Below, one piece after another: positions 52,314-61,134 of a DNA stretch of 64,000 bases. The translations under genes were made by a program, and so were the position numbers. Position 1 is the stretch's first letter; the number at the start of each line of letters is the position of its first letter. The stretch is from Aminobacter anthyllidis (GTDB taxonomy: Bacteria > Pseudomonadota > Alphaproteobacteria > Rhizobiales > Rhizobiaceae). The DNA lies in NCBI RefSeq assembly GCF_018555685.1, contig NZ_JAFLWW010000017.1, positions 17,328 to 81,327 on the forward strand, read 5' to 3'. Below the pieces are notes generated by a model, which saw only the letters and a program-made list of their open reading frames with translations, did not search any database and had not been told where the DNA came from.

Positions 52314-52574
52314 TTATTTAGGCGCCACCACGATGGGTCGATAGACGACGACCGGCCTTGTCATTGGCCAGTCGTCGAACGCCGACTTGCTCTGGCGGAA
52401 CTCGGCGCGACGGTCGAGCTCGATGCGCTGCAGGCACTCGGCGAAGGCGTCATTGCGCTTGGTGAAGCCGTAGGAGCGGCACTTTTCTTCATCGCGGGCG
52501 CGCTGTTCTTCCGACGATACGCAGCCGGCAAGCACGACGGCTGTGAAGAGCAACAAGATGGTCCTGAGCTTCAT
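52314..52574 (-). CDS. Small lipoprotein
   Basis: 86 residues. Signal KLRTILLLFTAVVLAGC with lipobox LAGC, lipidated Cys18. The mature part EEKCRSYGFTKRNDAFAECLQRIELDR has two cysteines in a C-x3-GF...AFAEC pattern that I have seen in many small alphaproteobacterial lipoproteins of unknown function. The end is a Val/Pro-rich stretch (RPVVVYRPIVVAPK). GAGG about 8 nt upstream of the ATG at 52574. Confidence 0.8.
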   Translation of the reverse strand: MKLRTILLLFTAVVLAGCVSSEEQRARDEEKCRSYGFTKRNDAFAECLQRIELDRRAEFRQSKSAFDDWPMTRPVVVYRPIVVAPK

Positions 52575-52681
52575 GACGACGCCTCGCATTTAAACTTGAT
52601 TCCGAATGGGCACTTTAGGCATTCAGCCGATGTTCGGGAAGAGGCGGTGACGGGAGATGCGAACAGCCCGATTGCGGCGTA

Positions 52682-52817
52682 GCCCCTCTCCGCCTCGCTT
52701 CGCTCGGCACCTCTCCCCAAAGGGGCGAGGAACCTGGTTCTGAACCGCTTCGGCTCGTCACCGTATCGCCCGATGTCGGCTCCAGCTCGGGTTCCGGCCC
52801 GAAGGGCCGGAGAGGGG
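52682..52817. repeat. Composite inverted repeat, type C (copy 3, diverged)
   Basis: Outer arms GCCCCTCTCCGCC... and ...GGCCGGAGAGGGG flank the words CTCTCCCCAAAGGGGCGAGG and CCGGCCCGAAGGGCCGG. It lies between the lipoprotein gene and the end of the deaminase gene, 20 nt from the latter's stop, so may act as its 3' structure. Confidence 0.65.
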
Positions 52818-52836
52818 AAACCTAAATCGCCGTCCT

Positions 52837-54129
52837 TCAATTCGCCTGCGGCGGCACCACGTGGCGGCGGTTGATCGTCGCCGGGCGGCCGGCTATCGAC
52901 AGCGCCGTGTCGCGCTTCGGACGTTCGGCGACGACCTTGCCTCTGGCGACAACACAAAGCCGCTCGGCGCGCAGGCGCACCGCCTCGATCGGGTTGCCGG
53001 CGTCGAGCACAACGAGGCTGGCGGTTCTGCCGACCGCGAGCCCGAGATGGTCGAGGCCCATGATCTCGGCGTTGATCTTGGTCACCATGTCGAAGCAACG
53101 GCGCATGTCGGCGGGGCTCGACATCTGGGCGACGTGCAGGCCCATGAAGGCGACGTCGAGCATGTCGGCGGTACCGAGCGAATACCACGGGTCGAGCACG
53201 CAATCCTGGCCCCAGCCGACGCGGATGCCGGCCTTGAGCATCTCGGGCACGCGGGTCATGCCGCGGCGCTTGGGATAGGTGTCGTGGCGGCCCTGCAGCA
53301 TGATGTTGATCAGCGGGTTGGGGATGGCCGACACGCCGGCTTCCGCAATCAGCGGCAACAGCTTCGAGACGTAGTAATTGTCCATCGAGTGCATCGAGGT
53401 CAGGTGCGAGCCCGCCACCCTGCCCTGCAGGCCAAGGCGCTGGGCCTCGTAGGCCAGCTGTTCGATGTGGCGCGACAGCGGATCGTCTGTTTCATCGCAA
53501 TGCAGGTCGACCATCAGGCCGCGTGACGCCGCGATCTCGCACAGCTCGGTCACCGAACGCGTGCCGTCGGCCATGGTGCGCTCGAAATGCGGAATGCCGC
53601 CGACGACGTCGACGCCCATGTCGAGCGCGCGGATGGTGTTGGCGCGCGCGTTCTGCGAGCGGTAGAGACCATCCTGCGGGAAGGCGACGAGCTGCAGATC
53701 GATGTAAGGCGCGATCTCCTTCTTGACCTCGAGCAGCGCCTCGACGGCGAGCAGGCGGTCGTCGCAGGTGTCGACATGGGTGCGGATGGCGAGCAGGCCC
53801 ATCGACACCGCCCAGTCGCAATAGGCGAGCGCGCGTTCCTTCACCGCCTCATGCGTCAACAGCGGCTTGAGTTCGCCCCACAGCGATATGCCTTCGAGCA
53901 GTGTGCCCGAGGCGTTGATGCGCGGCAGGCCGTAAGACAGCGTTGCATCCATATGGAAATGCGGATCGACGAAGGGCTGGGAGACGAGATTGCCAGTGGC
54001 GTCGACGACACGGCCGGCGGCAGCGTCGATGCGCGGTTCGATCGCCGCGATCTTGTCGCCCTTGATGCCGATATCGGCAACGGTTCCATCTGATAGCGTG
54101 CCGCCACGGACAATCAGGTCAAAGCTCAT
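52837..54129 (-). CDS. Cytosine-deaminase-like amidohydrolase with altered specificity residue
   Basis: 430-residue amidohydrolase of the CodA family. Metal ligands are H57 and H59 (FVDPHFHMD), H210 (DLHCDETDD), D309, with E213 and H242 as the catalytic Glu and second His; each is exactly four less than the E. coli CodA number, so the alignment has no gap. GRHDTYPKRRGMTRVPEMLKAG is shared with CodA. The residue aligned with Asp314, which contacts the substrate and controls specificity in E. coli, is Cys310 (GQDCVLDPWY). Last gene of a BMP-type ABC importer operon (4-nt overlap with the permease), so it deaminates an imported nucleobase or a related ring. Confidence 0.9.
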   Translation of the reverse strand: MSFDLIVRGGTLSDGTVADIGIKGDKIAAIEPRIDAAAGRVVDATGNLVSQPFVDPHFHMDATLSYGLPRINASGTLLEGISLWGELKPLLTHEAVKERALAYCDWAVSMGLLAIRTHVDTCDDRLLAVEALLEVKKEIAPYIDLQLVAFPQDGLYRSQNARANTIRALDMGVDVVGGIPHFERTMADGTRSVTELCEIAASRGLMVDLHCDETDDPLSRHIEQLAYEAQRLGLQGRVAGSHLTSMHSMDNYYVSKLLPLIAEAGVSAIPNPLINIMLQGRHDTYPKRRGMTRVPEMLKAGIRVGWGQDCVLDPWYSLGTADMLDVAFMGLHVAQMSSPADMRRCFDMVTKINAEIMGLDHLGLAVGRTASLVVLDAGNPIEAVRLRAERLCVVARGKVVAERPKRDTALSIAGRPATINRRHVVPPQAN

Positions 54130-55079
54130 CTTTCGCCTTTCTGGTAGGGGATCATCAGCGCCTTGGGATAGGTGGCGCGCCGCGCCACCAGGATCAGCGC
54201 CAGGATCGATAATGCATAGGGCATCATCAGGAACACCTGGTAGGGCACGATGCCGCCCGACATCTGCTGCAGGCGGACTTGGTAGGCATCAAAGGCGGCG
54301 AACAGGATGGCGCCGACTAGCGCCTTGCCCGGCCGCCATGAGCCGAACACCACAAGTGCTATGCAGATCCATCCGCGGCCGTTGATCATCTCGAAGAAGA
54401 ACGAGTTGAACGCCGACATGGTGAGGAAAGCGCCGCCGATGGCCATCAGGGCGCTGCCGACCATGACAGCGCCGATGCGGATGCCGGTGACAGAAATGCC
54501 TTGCGCCTCGACGGCCGACGGGTTTTCGCCGGCGGCGCGGACGGCCAAACCAACTGGCGTGCGGTAGAGCACCCAGGCGACGACGGCGACGGTCAAGAAG
54601 GCGAGATAGGTCAGCGGCGTCTGGGTGAACAGCGCCTCGCCGACAACAGGGTTTTTCGACAGGCCGGGGATCGGCAGTGGCTGGAACGGCTCGATCTTGG
54701 GCGGCGAGGTTACTTCGGGCAGCGCCAGGCGGTAGGTGAAATAGGTGAGGCTGGTGGCAAGCAGCGTTACGCCGATGCCGACGACATGCTGCGACAGGCC
54801 GAGCGGCACGGTCAGCGTCGCGTGCAGCAGTCCGAACATCGCGCCGGCAAGGGCCGCCACCAGCACGCCGGTCCACAGGTCGCCGCCGGCATAGACGGTG
54901 AACCAGCCGGCGAAGGCGCCGGCGGTCATGATGCCCTCGATGCCGAGATTGAGCACGCCGGCACGCTCGCAGATCAGCTCGCCCATGGTGGCGAAGATCA
55001 GCGGCGAGGCGATGCGAATGGCTGCGACCCAGAACGAGGCGGTGAAGAGGATTTCAAGCGCGTCCATGGTCACCTCCAC
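54126..55079 (-). CDS. ABC transporter permease, BMP/nucleoside importer (second permease)
   Basis: 317 residues, RbsC-like BPD_transp_2 family. About eight to nine helices; GELICERAGVLNLGIEGIMTAGAFAG is the characteristic YufQ/NupQ-type motif, and VRAAGENPSAVEAQGISV is the coupling region. Overlaps the first permease by 10 nt and the deaminase gene by 4 nt. It forms the membrane channel with the preceding permease. Confidence 0.92.
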   Translation of the reverse strand: MEVTMDALEILFTASFWVAAIRIASPLIFATMGELICERAGVLNLGIEGIMTAGAFAGWFTVYAGGDLWTGVLVAALAGAMFGLLHATLTVPLGLSQHVVGIGVTLLATSLTYFTYRLALPEVTSPPKIEPFQPLPIPGLSKNPVVGEALFTQTPLTYLAFLTVAVVAWVLYRTPVGLAVRAAGENPSAVEAQGISVTGIRIGAVMVGSALMAIGGAFLTMSAFNSFFFEMINGRGWICIALVVFGSWRPGKALVGAILFAAFDAYQVRLQQMSGGIVPYQVFLMMPYALSILALILVARRATYPKALMIPYQKGER

Positions 55080-56119
55080 CTCACCTTGAACCGCGTCAGC
55101 AGGATCGCGACCACCATCGTCAGAAGCGACGTCGCGACCATGACGTCGGCGATGTAGCTCGGCACCTTGGCGGTGCGGCTCATTGCGTCGGCGCCGACGA
55201 AGATGCCGGCGACGAAGATGGCGGAGGCGATGACGCCGAGCGGGTTCAGCATCGCCAGCATGGCAACGACGATGCCCGAATAGCCATAGCCCGGCGACAG
55301 GTCGAGCGTCAGGTTGCCCTTGAGGCCCGAGACCTCGGAGAAGCCGGCAAGTGCCGCCAGCCCGCCCGACAGGAGCGCGGTCTTCATCAAGACGCGGTTG
55401 ACAGGAATGCCGACGAAACGCGCGCCCTCGGGATTGTGGCCGACAGCGCGCATCTCGTAGCCGAGCACGGTCTTCTTCATGATGACCCAGACGACGATGG
55501 CCGAGACGATGGCGATGACGAAGCCGTAGTGCAGGCGCTTGCCCTGGATGATGCGCGGCAGCTGCGCCTCGGCGATGACCTTCTGCGACTGCGGCCAGCC
55601 CAGCCCCATCGGATCCTTGAGCACGCCTTCGAGCAGCATCGAGACGAACAGCAGCACGATGAAGTTGAGCAGCAAGGTGGTGACCACCTCGTCGACGCCG
55701 AAGCGGGTCTTCAGCACCGCCGGCCCAAGCAGCAGAAGCCCGCCGGCGAGCATCGCTGCCAGCATGATGACGGGGATGAGGATCACCGAGGGCAGCGGCA
55801 GGGCGCCGGTGCCGAGAACGACTGTGACGATGCCGCCGACATAAAGCTGAGCTTCAGCGCCGATGTTCCACAGCTTGGCGCGGAAGGCGACGGCGACGGC
55901 TAGACCGGTGAAGATCAGTGGCGTCGCGCGGGTCAGGGTTTCGAGCAGGGCGAATTGCGAGCCGGCGGCTCCCTTGGCAACAAGGTAGAACACCGACAGC
56001 GGCGACGCACCGGCCGCAAGCACCAGCAGCGAGGTGATCAGCAGCGTCGCGACAATGGCCGCGATCGGGAACAGCAAGGTGAGCGCCAGCGACGGCGCAG
56101 GTTTGGGCTCAAGCCGCAT
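55070..56119 (-). CDS. ABC transporter permease, BMP/nucleoside importer (first permease)
   Basis: 349 residues, YufP/NupP-like BPD_transp_2 protein. TPLIFTGLAVAVAFRAKLWNIGAEAQLYVGG is the family motif, GYEMRAVGHNPEGARFVGI the coupling segment. The start at 56119 has GGAG 7 nt before it; an in-frame extension upstream would enter the repeat. A composite repeat of 154 nt separates it from the ATPase gene. Confidence 0.92.
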   Translation of the reverse strand: MRLEPKPAPSLALTLLFPIAAIVATLLITSLLVLAAGASPLSVFYLVAKGAAGSQFALLETLTRATPLIFTGLAVAVAFRAKLWNIGAEAQLYVGGIVTVVLGTGALPLPSVILIPVIMLAAMLAGGLLLLGPAVLKTRFGVDEVVTTLLLNFIVLLFVSMLLEGVLKDPMGLGWPQSQKVIAEAQLPRIIQGKRLHYGFVIAIVSAIVVWVIMKKTVLGYEMRAVGHNPEGARFVGIPVNRVLMKTALLSGGLAALAGFSEVSGLKGNLTLDLSPGYGYSGIVVAMLAMLNPLGVIASAIFVAGIFVGADAMSRTAKVPSYIADVMVATSLLTMVVAILLTRFKVRWR

Positions 56120-56160
56120 GGGTCTGCTCCGTGCTGACCTTAGATGTTGGCGGGACATCG

Positions 56161-56314
56161 CCCCCCTCTGTCCTGCCGGACATCTCCCCCACAAGGGGGG
56201 AGATCAGCAGTGGCGACGACAGCACCCTTTCTGCAACACCGCAGGTTGCCGAAACCGGCGCGGCCGGCCAATCTCCCCCCTTGTGGGGGAAATGTCCGGC
56301 AGGACAGAGGGGGG
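56161..56314. repeat. Composite inverted repeat, type A (copy 3), inside the BMP operon
   Basis: Arms 56161-56204 and 56271-56314 (44 nt) match as inverted copies with a single mismatch, around a 66-nt centre. Core words CTGTCCTGCCGGACATCTCC and ACAAGGGGGGAGAT. It lies between the ATPase stop and the first permease start. Confidence 0.9.
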
Positions 56315-56353
56315 TGGCGTGGAGCGCCGCTCCAACCAAGATGCGCTCGTTCC

Positions 56354-57877
56354 TCACGCCGCCTGCCCTTCCCCGCCGTGGCCCGCCATCAGCTCACCCA
56401 GCTCCCGGATCGTACGCTCGCCACGCGCCGACGGTGGCGACAGCCGTCCCTTGGACATGACGACGATGCGGTCGGACAGCGCCAGGATTTCCTCCAGGTC
56501 TTCCGAGATCAGCAGCACCGCTGCCCCGCGCTCGCGCGCGGCAAGCAGCATGCGGTGGACATAGGCGACAGCGCCGACATCGAGGCCGCGCGTCGGCTGG
56601 CTGGCTAGGATGACCGCAGGTTCGGGATCGAGCGCGCGGCCGAGGATCAGCTTCTGCATGTTGCCGCCCGAAAGCAGCCGGATGCGCGCTTCGGGCGACG
56701 GGCATTTGACGTCGTAGTCGGCGATGATCTCCTCGGCGAAGGCCCGCGCCGCCTTCCAGTCGAGGAAACCCATGCGGCTGAAGCGTGTACTGCCGTAGCG
56801 CTCGGCGATGACGTTTTCGGTGACGCTCATGTCGCCGATGGTGGCGACGGCATGGCGGTCCTCCGGAATGCGGGCAATGCCATGGCCAAGAGCTGCGCGC
56901 GGCGACCAGTCGCCAACGGCATGGCCGGCGACGGAAATGCGGCCGCCTGTCGGGCGCCGGGTGCCGGCAATGAGTGCGGCAAGCGCTGCCTGGCCGTTGC
57001 CGGAGACGCCGGCAAGGCCGGTGATCTCGCCGGCGCTGAGGGTCAGCGACACCTCGTCGAGGCCGGCGCCGTTGTGGCGTGCCGTTGAAACACGGTCGAG
57101 CATCAGGAGCGGCGCGCCGACCTGGACCTGGCTGACTTCCGCCGGCTTGACCTCCTGTCCGACCATGAGAGCCGCCAGTTGCTTGCGGTCGGTGGATTTC
57201 GTCTCGCGTTCGCCGGCGAGCCGGCCGGAGCGCAGCACCAGCACGCGGTCGCTGACCGCCATGACCTCGTTGAGCTTATGGGAGATGAAGATGATCGACA
57301 GGCCCTTGGCGACGAGCAGCTTCAGCGTGCGGAACAGCGCATCGGTCTCGGCAGGCGTCAGCACCGCCGTCGGCTCGTCGAGGATCAGCACACGGGCGTC
57401 GCGATACAGCGCCTTGAGGATCTCGACGCGCTGGCGCTCGCCCACCGACAAGGTGGAGACGGTCGCGGCCGGATCGACCGCAAGGCCGAAATCGGTCGAC
57501 AGCTGCGCGATGCGCTGGCGCGCTGCCGACCGGTCGAGCCGGGCGCGCCACAGGCTCTGGGTGCCGAGCGCGATGTTTTCCAGCACCGTCATGTTGTCGG
57601 CCAAGGTGAAATGCTGGTGAACCATGCCGATGCCGGCATCGAGCGCCGCACGCGGATCGCCCGGCGGCAACGGCTTGCCGAACGCCTCGACGGTGCCCTC
57701 GTCGGCGACATAATGGCCAAACAGGATGTTCATCAGCGTGGTTTTGCCGGCACCGTTCTCGCCGAGCAGCGCGATGACCTCGCCGCGCTCGAGCTCGAAG
57801 GAAATGGCGTCGTTGGCCACGAGCGGGCCGAAACGCTTGGTGATGCCGGAAAGGCGGAGGACTGTGGAGGCGGCCAT
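56354..57877 (-). CDS. ABC transporter ATP-binding protein with two ATPase domains (BMP/nucleoside importer)
   Basis: 507 residues from the ATG at 57877, tandem ABC domains as in RbsA/NupO. First domain: Walker A GENGAGKTTLMNI, LSVGERQRVEILKAL, VLILDEPTAVLTP. Second domain: weaker Walker A (GVSGNGQAAL), LSGGNMQKLILGRALD and Walker B VILASQPTRGLDVGA. The start is difficult: ATG at 57877 touches the composite repeat, whose GGGGGAGGG would be a Shine-Dalgarno with almost no spacing, while an in-frame ATG at 57928 lies inside the repeat. The MAASTVLRLSG start is the more natural protein beginning. Confidence 0.92.
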   Translation of the reverse strand: MAASTVLRLSGITKRFGPLVANDAISFELERGEVIALLGENGAGKTTLMNILFGHYVADEGTVEAFGKPLPPGDPRAALDAGIGMVHQHFTLADNMTVLENIALGTQSLWRARLDRSAARQRIAQLSTDFGLAVDPAATVSTLSVGERQRVEILKALYRDARVLILDEPTAVLTPAETDALFRTLKLLVAKGLSIIFISHKLNEVMAVSDRVLVLRSGRLAGERETKSTDRKQLAALMVGQEVKPAEVSQVQVGAPLLMLDRVSTARHNGAGLDEVSLTLSAGEITGLAGVSGNGQAALAALIAGTRRPTGGRISVAGHAVGDWSPRAALGHGIARIPEDRHAVATIGDMSVTENVIAERYGSTRFSRMGFLDWKAARAFAEEIIADYDVKCPSPEARIRLLSGGNMQKLILGRALDPEPAVILASQPTRGLDVGAVAYVHRMLLAARERGAAVLLISEDLEEILALSDRIVVMSKGRLSPPSARGERTIRELGELMAGHGGEGQAA

Positions 57878-58033
57878 CCCTCCCCCTTGAGGGGAGGGTG
57901 CCGAGCGCAGCGAGGCGGGTGGGGTCATATCGGCAGCGCGGAACGCCCTCTTGAATATTTGGACGAGTTGAGGCCGGCCGGGCGGACCCCACCCGGCCCG
58001 CTACGCGGACCACCCTCCCCTCAAGGGGGAGGG
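57878..58033. repeat. Composite inverted repeat, type B (copy 2), inside the BMP operon
   Basis: Arms 57878-57926 and 57985-58033 (49 nt) are inverted copies: both contain CCCTCCCCCTTGAGGGGAGG and GGCGGGTGGGGTC-type ends, with a variable hairpin between. Directly touches the start codon of the ATPase gene at one side and lies 9 nt from the stop of the binding-protein gene at the other. Confidence 0.87.
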
Positions 58034-58042
58034 ATAGTCGAG

Positions 58043-59068
58043 CTAGCTCGACTTCGGCTCGGCGTCGTTGATCTCGACGGTGAACGAGCCGTCCTTGATC
58101 GCCTTTTCCTTCTCGGCGACCTTAGCTTTCACGTCATCGGGCACCTTGCCTTCGAAGGTGCCGAGTGGAGCAAGCGACGAGCCGCCCGCCTTCATGAAGG
58201 AATAGACGCCGTAGTCGTCGGCCTTGAAGGTGCCGGCCTTGACCTCCGCGATCGCCTTGTCGAGCGTCGGCTCGAAGTGCCAAAGGGCCGAGGCAACGAC
58301 GGTTTCGGGGTAGTCGGCCTGGGTGTCGATGACGTTGCCGATGGCGAGCACTTTCTTTTCCTTGGCCGCGTCGGAGACGCCGAAGCGCTCGGCGTAGAGC
58401 AGGTCGGCGCCGCCGTCGATCTGGGCGAAGGCGGTTTCCTTGGCCTTGGGCGGATCGAACCACGAGCCGATGAAGGCAACCTGGAACTTGGTGTCGGGGG
58501 CCACTTCCTTCACGCCCGCCATGAAGGCGTTCATCAGGCGGTTGACCTCGGGGATCGGATAGCCGCCGACCATGCCGATGTTCTTCGACTTGGTCATGGC
58601 ACCGGCGACGATGCCGGAAAGATAGGACGCGTCCTGGATGTAGTTGTCGAAGACCGAGAAGTTCGGCACCGCCGCGTCCGGCTTGAAGCTCGAGCCCATC
58701 AGGAAGGCCACGTCGGGATAGTCCTTGGCCACAGCGCGGGCGGCGTCTTCCACGCCGAAGACTTCGCCGAGGATCAGCTTGTGGCCCGCCTCGGCATATT
58801 CGCGCATGACGCGCTCATAGTCGTTGTTGGCGGTATTTTCCGAATAGACATATTCGATATCGCCGCGGTCCTTGGCGGCATTGGCCGCCTTGTGGATGCG
58901 GCTGACCCACTGCTGCTCGACCGGCACGGTGTAGACGGCTGCGACCTTGATCGGATCGGCAGCAAACAGGCGCACGGGCATGCCTGCCACAGCGACGGCC
59001 GCGGATGCACCCGCAGCCTTGATCAGGGTACGGCGGGACAAGCCGAAATCGTTTGAATTTCTTGGCAT
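58043..59068 (-). CDS. BMP-family (nucleoside-type) periplasmic binding protein
   Basis: 341 residues, BMP/PnrA-like solute receptor. A Tat signal (LSRRTLIKAAGASAAVAVAG, cleaved near RLFAAD) is followed by KVAAVYTVPVEQQWVSRIHKA, the family start. GGYPIPEVNRLMNAFMAGV and WFDPPKAKETAFAQIDGGADLLY are other blocks. The start at 59068 (MPRNSNDFG) has GAGGTGG upstream. It heads the importer operon: binding protein, ATPase, two permeases, deaminase. Ligand probably a nucleoside or nucleobase, from the family and the deaminase. Confidence 0.92.
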   Translation of the reverse strand: MPRNSNDFGLSRRTLIKAAGASAAVAVAGMPVRLFAADPIKVAAVYTVPVEQQWVSRIHKAANAAKDRGDIEYVYSENTANNDYERVMREYAEAGHKLILGEVFGVEDAARAVAKDYPDVAFLMGSSFKPDAAVPNFSVFDNYIQDASYLSGIVAGAMTKSKNIGMVGGYPIPEVNRLMNAFMAGVKEVAPDTKFQVAFIGSWFDPPKAKETAFAQIDGGADLLYAERFGVSDAAKEKKVLAIGNVIDTQADYPETVVASALWHFEPTLDKAIAEVKAGTFKADDYGVYSFMKAGGSSLAPLGTFEGKVPDDVKAKVAEKEKAIKDGSFTVEINDAEPKSS

Positions 59069-59300
59069 TCTTTCCACCTCTGGCTGGTTTTGGTCTTCTT
59101 TGGCGAAGGCGACTTTTTATCGTTTGGTCAACGGTATGCGAAATCGCAGACAGCGGCAATCTGGGGCTTCCGACTGTCCACCGAGCGATAGACGGCTGCG
59201 ACAGTACGCCCGAGGCCGGCGCTCAACAGCAGTTCCCCTTCGCTGACCGGTGCTTTATATAGGCCGGCGCGGGGGAATACGGCCCAAGGGACCCATTGAT

Positions 59301-61055
59301 TTGCTTCGATTTTTTCGCCCAACCCAGAATCATCTCCTGATCTGGAGATTGGTACGGGAGTCATTCCGCAAGCATGCGTTTGGTTATGGCATTGCCATCA
59401 TCGCCATGCTGGTGACGGCCGCTATGACGGCGTCCAGCGCGCTGATCATGAAGCACATTACCGATGAGTTCGTGATCGGCAAGGACATCTATCAGGTCTA
59501 CCTGATCGCGGGGGGCGTGGCGGCGATCTTCATTATCAAGGGCATCGCGACCTTCGTGCAGTCGTTTTATCTTAGCCGCGTCGGCAACGCGATCATCGCG
59601 GAGCGCCAGCGCATCATCTACGACCGTATCCTGGCGCAAGGCATTTCCTTTTATCATTCCATCCCGTCGTCGGACCTGATCACCCGCGTCACCCACAATG
59701 CCCAAGCAGCACGCGCCGTGCTCGACCTCGTCGTCACTTCTTTCGTGCGCGACCTGTTCACATTGCTCGGCCTGATCGCCGTGATGGTGTTCCAGCAGCC
59801 GGTGCTGTCGCTCGTCGCCTTCGTCGTCGGACCAATCGCCATTTTTGGCATCAACATCATCCTGCGCAAAGTTCGCAAGATCATGGAGGCGGAGTTCCTG
59901 TCGCTGGCCCAGATCGTGCAGGTGATGCAGGAGACGACTGTAGGCGTGCGCATCGTCAAGTCCTTCAACCTTGAGCAGCTGATGCGTGGCCGCATGCACA
60001 AGGCCGTGTCGGACGTCGAAAAGCGCGCCAACTCGATCGCAGCGCTCGAGGCCGGCACCAGCCCGATCATGGAAACGCTGGCTGGTCTTGCCATCGCCGG
60101 CGTCGTGCTGGCCAGCGGCTATCTGGTCATCCAGGGCGGCCAGACGCCCGGCGCCATCATGGCATTCATCACGGCTCTGCTGCTCGCCTACGAACCGGCC
60201 AAGCGTCTCGCCCGCGTTCGCGTTTCACTTGAAGCCGGCCTCATCGGCGTGCGCATGATGTATGAACTTTCCGACCGCCCGCTGACGCTTGCCGAAAGGC
60301 CCGGCGCGGAAGCATTGGTCCCCGGCACCGGCAAGATCGAGCTCAAGGATGTCAGCTTCTCCTATGCCGACGGCGAGCCGGTGCTGCGCGACCTTGATCT
60401 CGTCTTCCCGCACGGCAAGATGACGGCACTTGTCGGGCCGTCCGGCAGCGGCAAGTCGACGATCATGAACTTGATCATGCGCATGTACGACCCCGACAGC
60501 GGCCAGGTGCTGTTCGACGGCCAGGACATCGCGCATGCGACGCTGCATTCGGTGCGCGACCGCATTGCCTATGTCAGCCAGGACACCTTCCTGTTTTCCG
60601 GCACGATCATGCATAACATTCAACTCGGCCGCGAAGGCGCCAGCGACGACGAGGTGATCGAAGCCGCCAAGGCGGCCAACGCGCACGATTTCATCATGGG
60701 GCTCAAACACGGTTACGACACGCAGGTCGGCGAAAACGGCGCCCTGCTCTCGGGCGGCCAGAAGCAGCGCCTGTCGATCGCCCGCGCCATCCTGCGTGAT
60801 GCCAACGTTCTGCTGCTCGACGAAGCGACAAGCGCTTTGGACGCGGAGTCGGAAGCGCTGTTCCGCGAGGCGCTGGAAAAGCTGTCGGCGGGCCGCACCA
60901 CAATCGCCATCGCGCACCGCCTGTCGACCGTGCACCAGGCCGACAACATCGTGGTGATGCAGGACGGCAAGGTCGCCGAGCAGGGCCGCCATGGCGACCT
61001 GATCGAGGCTGAGGGCCTGTACCGCAGGCTGTACGAATTCCAGCTGATGCGCTGA
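59301..61055 (+). CDS. ABC exporter, MsbA-like (fused permease and ATPase)
   Basis: 584 residues from the TTG at 59301. Six transmembrane helices (about 30-310) precede a single ATPase domain: Walker A GPSGSGKSTIMNL, signature LLSGGQKQRLSIARAIL, Walker B VLLLDEATSALD, His switch AIAHRLSTV. Most like the lipid-A or lipid flippase MsbA half-transporter. The open frame begins with GTG at 59250; the TTG has AAGGGA about 9 nt before it and fits the start LLRFFRPTQNHL. Divergent from the BMP operon. Single gene with a terminator after it. Confidence 0.9.
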   Translation: MLRFFRPTQNHLLIWRLVRESFRKHAFGYGIAIIAMLVTAAMTASSALIMKHITDEFVIGKDIYQVYLIAGGVAAIFIIKGIATFVQSFYLSRVGNAIIAERQRIIYDRILAQGISFYHSIPSSDLITRVTHNAQAARAVLDLVVTSFVRDLFTLLGLIAVMVFQQPVLSLVAFVVGPIAIFGINIILRKVRKIMEAEFLSLAQIVQVMQETTVGVRIVKSFNLEQLMRGRMHKAVSDVEKRANSIAALEAGTSPIMETLAGLAIAGVVLASGYLVIQGGQTPGAIMAFITALLLAYEPAKRLARVRVSLEAGLIGVRMMYELSDRPLTLAERPGAEALVPGTGKIELKDVSFSYADGEPVLRDLDLVFPHGKMTALVGPSGSGKSTIMNLIMRMYDPDSGQVLFDGQDIAHATLHSVRDRIAYVSQDTFLFSGTIMHNIQLGREGASDDEVIEAAKAANAHDFIMGLKHGYDTQVGENGALLSGGQKQRLSIARAILRDANVLLLDEATSALDAESEALFREALEKLSAGRTTIAIAHRLSTVHQADNIVVMQDGKVAEQGRHGDLIEAEGLYRRLYEFQLMR

Positions 61056-61078
61056 ACCAGCCAAAACGAATTGCTCAG

Positions 61079-61108
61079 GCCGCGACCGGGACCCGGGCGC
61101 GGCTTTTT
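61079..61108 (+). terminator. Intrinsic terminator after the ABC exporter gene
   Basis: GCCGCG (61079-61084) pairs with CGCGGC (61098-61103), with an inner CCGGG/CCCGG extension, and a TTTTT run follows at 61104-61108. 23 nt after the stop. Confidence 0.8.
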
Positions 61109-61134
61109 GCTGTAACTCAGGGCCGTATGCCGCT

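Noticed and set aside
12747..58033. Repeats considered as a CRISPR array
   Set aside because: Copies are far apart, inverted within themselves and without regular spacers; no cas genes are present.
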